Assembly (NCBI GenBank): GCA_018105865.1
Contig: CM030852.1
Location: forward strand, 11,249,145-11,313,144
DNA length: 64,000 nt
DNA from: Metaphire vulgaris
Taxonomy: Eukaryota; Annelida; Clitellata; Crassiclitellata; Megascolecidae
Reading direction: 5' to 3'
Part shown: in pieces, positions 54,722-64,000 of the stretch
Numbering within the stretch: the stretch's first letter is position 1
Layout: every line of letters starts with the position of its first letter
Notes under the pieces: model-generated
Told to the model about the DNA's origin: nothing
The model's database searches: none
The model's input: the letters and a program-made list of their open reading frames with translations, nothing else
Translations under genes and position numbers: made by a program

Positions 54722-55116
54722 GACAACAGATGGATTGTTTGCAACTTTGCAACGCCTCTCGTATATATGTATAATAATATAATATAACAAGGTTTAAAGT
54801 GGTTCAGTAGGGATTGCCCTGTGTGTATACAGTGTAGCTACTGGAAAGTATTGGCTGAACGATCGTCTGATTCCTCATTTTGAGCACTATAGTTGATCGA
54901 ATCGAGAGAACCCTGAACAATGCGCACTGCACTGTACTGTGCTGCTCCGGAAGGTCACTACGGACAATTTCAAAAGACATGTGCTGTATGTACAGTAACT
55001 GCACAGTGCACATGCAGAGACAAAAGATATGGAATAAATAATAAATGCTTGCCAAACAATATTCAGTGCTGATGTAGGCTTCTACATGTAATAAACGATT
55101 TCAGCGCTAATGTGCA

Positions 55117-55123
<7 letters not shown>

Positions 55124-55152
<29 letters not shown>

Positions 55153-55402
55153 TGTATGTATGTATGTATGTATGTATGTATGTATGTATGTATGTATGTA
55201 TGTATGTATGTATGTATGTATGTATGTATGTATGTATGTATGTATGTATGTATGTATGTATGTATGTATGTATGTATGTATGTATGTATGTATGTATGTA
55301 TGTATGTATGTATGTATGTATGTATGTATGTATGTATGTATGTATGTATGTATGTATGTATGTATGTATGTATGTATGTATGTATGTATGTATGTATGTA
55401 TG
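55124..55402. repeat. (TATG)n tetranucleotide array, about 280 bp
   Basis: About 70 uninterrupted units, ending 209 bases before the start codon of the lectin/PAN gene. Long open frames here are artefacts of the repeat. Confidence 0.97.
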
Positions 55403-55611
55403 ATCTCGGTTATTTGCTGCCTCCACAAACACAGCTCTTAGAGATCTGTATTGTCAGACATGCAAGCTTGTTACAGGTGCAAATAGTACGAAGCTGCATT
55501 TCACTGCACAAAGTACAAAGATACAGAAATCATGTTCAGTTGTGGGTAGCTCTTCAGTTAGGCAGCACTCCGGCGTTTTGATATCGAATTTGTCTATCGT
55601 GTTCAGTTGCG

Positions 55612-59081
<3,470 letters not shown>

Positions 59082-59249
59082 CAACTCTTGAGTATACTCA
59101 TAGCCATTAACGCTTTTGCTGGATCAGTATAGTGTGCTGACCTTTTCATTTTTGTTTCTGCCTTTTTCAACTCAGCATCAGCTGTATTTGTCGTAGTTTG
59201 AACCGTTGATTGGCTCCGTCTACTAAAAATATCGCTTGCGATCACCAGT

Positions 59250-59533
59250 TATGGGTGCGCGGTGGAGCAGTGGTTAGCGCACTGGTCTGTCAATCTTGAG
59301 GTCCGTGGTTCAACTCCCAGTCGCGGCAAAAACTTTTCGGGTGTTTCTGTTCCAAGCGCCCCCAGTCGACTCAGCTGTGAATGAGTACATCGGGTGTTAA
59401 CTCGGTGGAGGAAAGGCGGCGAGTGAAAGGCTGGCAACCGCCCTCATTCAGCCGTTGCTATGTAAAACTGAAGGCGCTAACCCTTCGGTTCTCCGTACGG
59501 GCGCTGAGCCTATGGAGTGTACCTTTACCTTTA
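59250..59533 (+). mobile_element. tRNA-derived SINE
   Basis: Head GGTGCGCGGTGGAGCAGTGG with A box TGGTTAGCGCACTGG and B box GTGGTTCAACTCC. The body ends in GTGTACCTTTACCTTTAAT, the same tail as the 10575 family. Confidence 0.82.
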
Positions 59534-59659
59534 ATCACCACCGGCGCCTTTGTCAAGACGACCTATAAACAAAAGAAAGCGTTATGACATCGACAGCCAC
59601 TGAAAGATCAACTCCATTGGTTGAAGATTCCGGAGCGCATTGTGTTGAAACGGTGCTGG

Positions 59660-60048
59660 CTCACGTTTCTGCACGGGATCTAGGAGTAATTTTTGATTCC
59701 ACACTTTCCTTCTCAACTCACAAATAGCACTTTATGGTCCGCACTGTCCTACCTATCTTCGTGAATTGATTCAACCTGCTCCGTCAGCACAATACCGTTC
59801 CCAGCTTCGGTCGAGGAATCGCAATCCGCTGCTTGTCCCCCCTCCGGCCAGGACTCCTGCCCTCGGGGACAGATCCTTTCGGAGAGGCAACCCAATCCTG
59901 TGGAACACCCTGCCAAGGGTGGTCACCATGGAGACTTCGCCAGGAGCGTTTTTGAAGAACATGAAGACACATCTGTTTAAAGTTTCTTTTGGTTGTTAGA
60001 CGCCTTTGACTTTAGCCTTAGCTATGCGTACGGCGTCGAATAAATCGT

Positions 60049-60106
<58 letters not shown>
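59660..60106 (+). pseudogene. LINE 3' end with AAT tail, inserted in another LINE
   Basis: LVPPPARTPALGDRSFRRGN, WNTLPRVVTMETSPGAFLKN, MKTHLFKVSFGC stop, tail (AAT)n 60053-60106. It lies between two direct copies of about 70 bp of another LINE (59670-59740, 60126-60200). Confidence 0.83.
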
Positions 60107-60125
60107 CGACAATTCCTGTAAGCAG

Positions 60126-60890
60126 TTCTGCACGGGATCTAGGAGTAATTTTTGATTCCACACTTTCCTTCTCAACTCACACAAATAGCATTTATAAAGT
60201 AGCTCACTACCACCTTCGTGATTTGTATCGTATTAGGAAATTTCTGAATAAACCTGCATTAATGCTTTTGGCAAATGCCTTAGTGTCCAGTCGTCTTGAT
60301 TATTGCAACTCCCTTCTTTTTGGCATTTCTAAATCAAACCTGGCTAAACTCCAACGAGTTCAAAATTCATTGGCTCGGGTAGTTTCAAAAAACCCAAAAT
60401 GTAAGCACATAACCCCAGTCTATAAGGGTCTTCACTGGCTTCCAATTAAAGAAAGGATAGACTTTATAATCTGCCTTCAGGTATACAAAACACTTTACTA
60501 CAAGGAACCCAGTTACCTTCTTTCAAAACTTTCTGTACAAGCAAACAAACACTCGACCAGATCCTCGTCTGCAATAGTTCTCTCCATCTCCCATACTCGG
60601 AAAGTTCTTGGTTCTCGTGCTTTCTCAGTGGCCTCCCCAAAACTCTGGAACTCATTGCCTCAGCATGTTCGCATTGCAGATTCATTACAAATTTTTAGAG
60701 CAAGATTAAAGACCCATCTTTTTGACCGGGCTTATCCACCATAGACTGTCACCCGTTTGTCCGGCCGGATACCCTGGATTTGACCTGGATCTTTAGTGAT
60801 TTGGATTTGGTGTGCCATCGGTTGATGCTCCTGTGCATTATGAAAGTGGCGCTATAGAAGTTTAAGATTAGATTAGAGATTAGATTAGAC
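60126..60890 (+). pseudogene. CR1/L2-like LINE, RT C-terminus with complete 3' end
   Basis: [106 protein letters not shown] stop; 3' UTR to 60850 and an ATTAG tail. From 60223 the frame is open to the stop, making it the best-kept copy here. Confidence 0.9.
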
Positions 60891-61225
60891 AAAGCCTAAT
60901 AATAATAGCCTAATGACCTAAACATAATCCAAATTGTGTAGTGAACACTGGATATGCAGGCCTCATTTTATTCATTAATATAAAGTAGCCTGTCACAAAA
61001 TTAGTAGAATGGCCAAGAAACCCTTATTTTAAGAAGTCATGTACCTCGATTTCTAGGGCGCTGAAGGCCTTGGCAAAATGATGCACAAGAATCTGACAAA
61101 CTCGATTCACTTATTAACTGTCAATCTGCTTTTCTTGAAAAAGTCGTTGTGGTCACTGGTCTTATTCGACTGCCAAACAATTTAAACATGTCTCAGACGG
61201 TTAGCCTCATCTAAAATTCAAAGAT
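60891..61225. other. no recognisable feature
   Basis: AT-rich, no gene or repeat identified. Confidence 0.45.
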
Positions 61226-61226
61226 A

Positions 61227-61696
61227 AAGGGCCGTCTGTCCATTAATTACGTCGACAAATTGGGAAGAGGGGTTTAGAAAAAGTTTGACATTTGTTGACA
61301 TGACGAGGGCGGTCAAGATAAATAATTTGCGTCAACAATTTCATCATTTTTTGCAATAAAATTAATAATTAATAAAACAAACATGAATTTTAATGTAATA
61401 GCCCGTGCAGTGGTCCTCCGTGGCACACACAATCGCTCACCCGTCAACAGCCAAAGCCTGCAACTGCCCACCACTTTAAACCTTAACCGATTGCGCTCTT
61501 ACCTAGGGAGTCATAGTGTTGCGTCGCCGTTTTTGATTTTTAAAATTCGATACAGATCGTAGACAAGGGGGTTATTATACGTAGGCAAGGGGTTTATTAT
61601 ACTAGCAAGAAAGGTCGGACCGCTGTAAGAGCGTGTGTAGGCCTTTTGACGTTTAAAAATTAACCAAATTTTTTTACATAATTAATAGACGGCCCT
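61227..61696. mobile_element. MITE (AGGGCCGTCT ends)
   Basis: AAGGGCCGTCTGTCCATTAATT against (reverse) AGGGCCGTCTATTAATT, no target duplication found. The inner GAAAGGTCGGACCGCTGTAA recurs at about 63165-63190. Confidence 0.65.
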
Positions 61697-62029
61697 CTTT
61701 TATAGGGGTTCGAAGTTTTTAACATAATTTTAAGGAGGCACCGAAAGTCTGACAGTTGTTGGCAAGAGGAGGGGTGAAACTGCGATAGATTGTTGACGCA
61801 TTTAATGCAGGGCGCGATTTGTAGGGGGAAGTGGGAATCTCCCCCTTCCCACTGCCCAACTACATTCCTCCCACTGAGATGGCCACTGACATCCCAGCCA
61901 GGGAAGTCAATCTTCCCCTACTATGACTGTGACAGGCAAATGCATTCACCGTCAGCAGAGGGAGACAATTTTTTCGGCGCTTCGCGCCGAGTTTGCGTAA
62001 ACTAAATGAATGAAACTTAATTTTCGATG

Positions 62030-62395
62030 TTAACTAGGGACAGAATTATCTGAATCTTTGAAAAAAATTACCTGAGCTGCTGGTTAAACATTTATACTTC
62101 GTCATGGCCAGACAATATAGTTAACAGATCATTATTTGGTCACAGAGCAATAGTTTACCTAGCAGAACTGTGCAAAGTAGATCCGTCACTAGCCTTAGAT
62201 CAGTTCCGACAGTACAAGAAGAACCATGTGAAAGTAATCGGCAATGCGCATGCTTCAGTACACAGTAGAATTCAAATTCTGCCTATCTCGTCAGCTGAAA
62301 GTGAGTGGGGCTTCTCGTGCATGAATATAAATGATACACTTGCTAGAAATCAACTCGGTATTCATACACTTTCATCTCTTCGGTATGCGATGGGC
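62030..62395 (+). pseudogene. hAT transposase C-terminal remnant
   Basis: LDQFRQYKKNHVKVIGNAH, ILPISSAESEWGFSCMNIND and LARNQLGIHTLSSL: the P.S.AE.ERGFS.MN.IK..LRN.L pattern of hAT C-termini. Interrupted at 62396 by a MITE; the frame seems to resume at 62575. Confidence 0.8.
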
Positions 62396-62574
62396 CAGTG
62401 TTGGAGTTGCCGGGGGGGAGTTTGGAGGAGGGGGTTTGAACCCCAGTTAACTTTGCAACCCTCAAAAAATCGCATATCGGGTACATTCAGTCTCTGTCAT
62501 TCATTGAATTTCAGTCCTCAACCCCACTCTCAGTCCCCCCCCGCAGCTCACATTTCACAACTCCAACAACACTG
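62396..62574. mobile_element. hAT-type MITE nested in a hAT element, TSD CGATGGGC
   Basis: Ends CAGTGTTGGAGTTGCCGG / (reverse) CAGTGTTGTTGGAGTTGTG; perfect duplications at 62388-62395 and 62575-62582. Confidence 0.9.
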
Positions 62575-62944
62575 CGATGGGCGACATGCTGCCTCAGATG
62601 CACCAACTGACAAAAAAACTGACAAGACATCTGTGTAAATTCCTTCCACGGCAACTCTGCATTAGTGCTCAATGATACTTGCTTGAATTTAGTCGCAGAT
62701 TTTCAATTGTTGCAACTTGCAGTTGCACTATTACATTTATGGTTTAAATAAATGGTGTGTGACAATTTATATACGAATAATATTAAAAGTTAGAGCAATG
62801 TACTGTCCAATAAACCATGCAGCCCCCCCAACTGCTAGTCATGCCCCCACCACTGCTCATTATGTTTCCCCTACTGCTCGCCATGTTCCTCCTAATGCCC
62901 CCTCACTGCTTCCGGGTTACAAAACGCACCCTGATTTAATGGGC

Positions 62945-63420
62945 ATCCCCTAAAGGCAGTCACAAATTTGTCACAGGGCAATACAACCCACAAAATGCAA
63001 TGGAACTACAATGTATTTGACTTTCCATGAGAGAACTAAAGAAGAAGGAGAAAAAAGAAGGAAGAAAAGACGCTGATGAAGAAGGATGAGGAGGAAAAGA
63101 AGATGATCTCAAATTCCCTTCACTTGCTTGTAAAGGTCGTGAATAATTTATTATACTAAGAAGAAAGGTCAGACCGTTGTAAGAGCGTGTAGCAGCATAA
63201 AAGAGTTGCATATCTCCCTCTCCTCTCCTTTCATTATACAGTCTGCATGCAGCATTTTGAGACGCTTGATTGCCCACCCGTATTAGAAATTTTTAATTTA
63301 AACCCATATTGACGTTGGAAACTTAGAAGACGTTGGTGGGTGCTGACGAATAACACAGTCAAAACAAAACGCTTAGTTTTCTTGGGCGAGTGAGATGCAA
63401 AAAAGACAGAAAGAAAGAAA

Positions 63421-63484
<64 letters not shown>

Positions 63485-64000
63485 CATTGACCTGCTGAGT
63501 TCATCTACGATTGCAAGTAACTTCCTAGAGGAATTTCCAAGATACATTTATATTATAGTAAAAATACCGTCAAATTACTAATGATGTAATTTCATATATT
63601 GTTCGGCTATAAATAGATCTACTAAGATGCTTTCATAATAATTATAGTCTACTGTAAGTAAGCAGGACAGAATGTTATATTATTATTACTTCATATTATA
63701 ATATTTATTATTACATTGACAATTTTAACAATTTCTTGTATGCCTACGTCATATTATCAAATGTCTGGTGCAAGGTCGCATAAAAATAGCAATGATCCTA
63801 TACAAATACAATTACAGTATATTTAATACAATCTACAGTAAAGCAGAAAATAAATGATTTTCAATCTTGCAAAATTGTTAGAGGTCCTAGCGTCCTAACA
63901 AAAGCTCGATGGCTATGTAGGCCTAAGGTATTTTTGCTCACGTATGATAGCACGTATGATAAAGAGTCATACGTTAAAATACGTGCGTATGATACAAAAA
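62945..64000. other. AT-rich flank with a (GA)n tract
   Basis: GA run at 63425-63481 and a purine-rich stretch at 63040-63110. No gene recognised; the last 60 bases have ACGTATGAT repeats. Confidence 0.5.
63425..63481. repeat. (GA)n microsatellite
   Basis: Pure GA run. Confidence 0.95.

Larger units (their letters stand above)
61808..62933 (+). mobile_element. hAT transposon remnant, TSD ATTTAATG
   Basis: Ends CAGGGCGCGATTTGTAGG / (reverse) CAGGGTGCGTTTTGTAAC; perfect duplications at 61800-61807 and 62934-62941. It carries a transposase C-terminal remnant and a nested MITE. Its ends define the family of the small MITE at 17608-17778. Confidence 0.9.

Noticed and set aside
55063..55581. Several 97-149 residue ORFs of YVCM/THTYI repeats
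   Set aside because: Frames through the TATG tetranucleotide array, open by composition in every phase.
59250..59325. A functional tRNA gene
   Set aside because: A and B boxes are present, but the sequence continues into a SINE body and the acceptor stem does not pair well.
62228..62638. 136-residue ORF as a host gene
   Set aside because: Made of a hAT transposase remnant and a nested MITE.

Overview
The window is nuclear DNA of an animal, most likely a marine invertebrate. An echinoderm or another non-chordate deuterostome is my guess: the TAGGCCTA-rich background, the repeat types and the gene content fit, but no sequence in the window proves it. Genes are split by many short GT-AG introns. 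Over half of the window is transposon debris and microsatellites. There is no sign of bacterial, organellar or viral DNA, no rRNA, no confident tRNA gene and no CRISPR array.

Three host genes can be supported, all on the + strand. (1) 11563-41286: a WDR3/UTP12 gene in 25 coding exons, encoding the U3 snoRNP/SSU processome WD40 protein needed for 18S rRNA maturation. Every exon joins in phase except exons 8 and 9, where a small exon is probably missing. (2) 45812-47809: an intronless 665-residue Mab-21/cGAS-like (cGLR-type) nucleotidyltransferase. It has G30-S31, D46-x-D48 and D170 in the places of the catalytic motif, and a long helical C-terminal extension of unknown function. (3) 55612-59081: a four-exon gene for a secreted 253-residue protein with a signal peptide, an F5/8C/fucolectin-like domain and a PAN/Apple domain. 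Genes 2 and 3 suggest immune or recognition functions, but nothing shows that they work together.

The rest is mobile DNA. By comparing ends by eye I found 25 elements bounded by short inverted repeats and by 8-bp target duplications (17 perfect, 8 with one or two mismatches), the signature of hAT transposons. Two still hold C-terminal hAT transposase remnants (4120-5052 and 61808-62933); the others are mostly non-autonomous MITEs, several nested in one another. There are also small pogo/mariner-like (TA) and piggyBac-like (TTAA) MITEs, and a 1.28-kb element with inverted repeats of about 200 bp (49345-50624). Many 5'-truncated CR1/L2-like and RTE-like LINE 3' ends occur, mostly with AAT-type tails, along with tRNA-derived SINEs.

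Layout: 1-11 kb is repeats only; 11.1-41.3 kb is WDR3 with transposon-filled introns; 41.3-45.8 kb is repeats, including a 1.5-kb hAT; 45.8-47.8 kb is the cGLR-like gene; 48-55 kb is dense hAT MITEs; 55.1-55.4 kb is a 280-bp (TATG)n array; 55.6-59.1 kb is the lectin/PAN gene; 59.2-64 kb is SINE, LINE and hAT remnants. The most unusual unexplained signal is an 18-base motif close to GACCTTTTTTGCTTGTCA. It recurs about 25 times, in both orientations, inside hAT elements whose ends differ.
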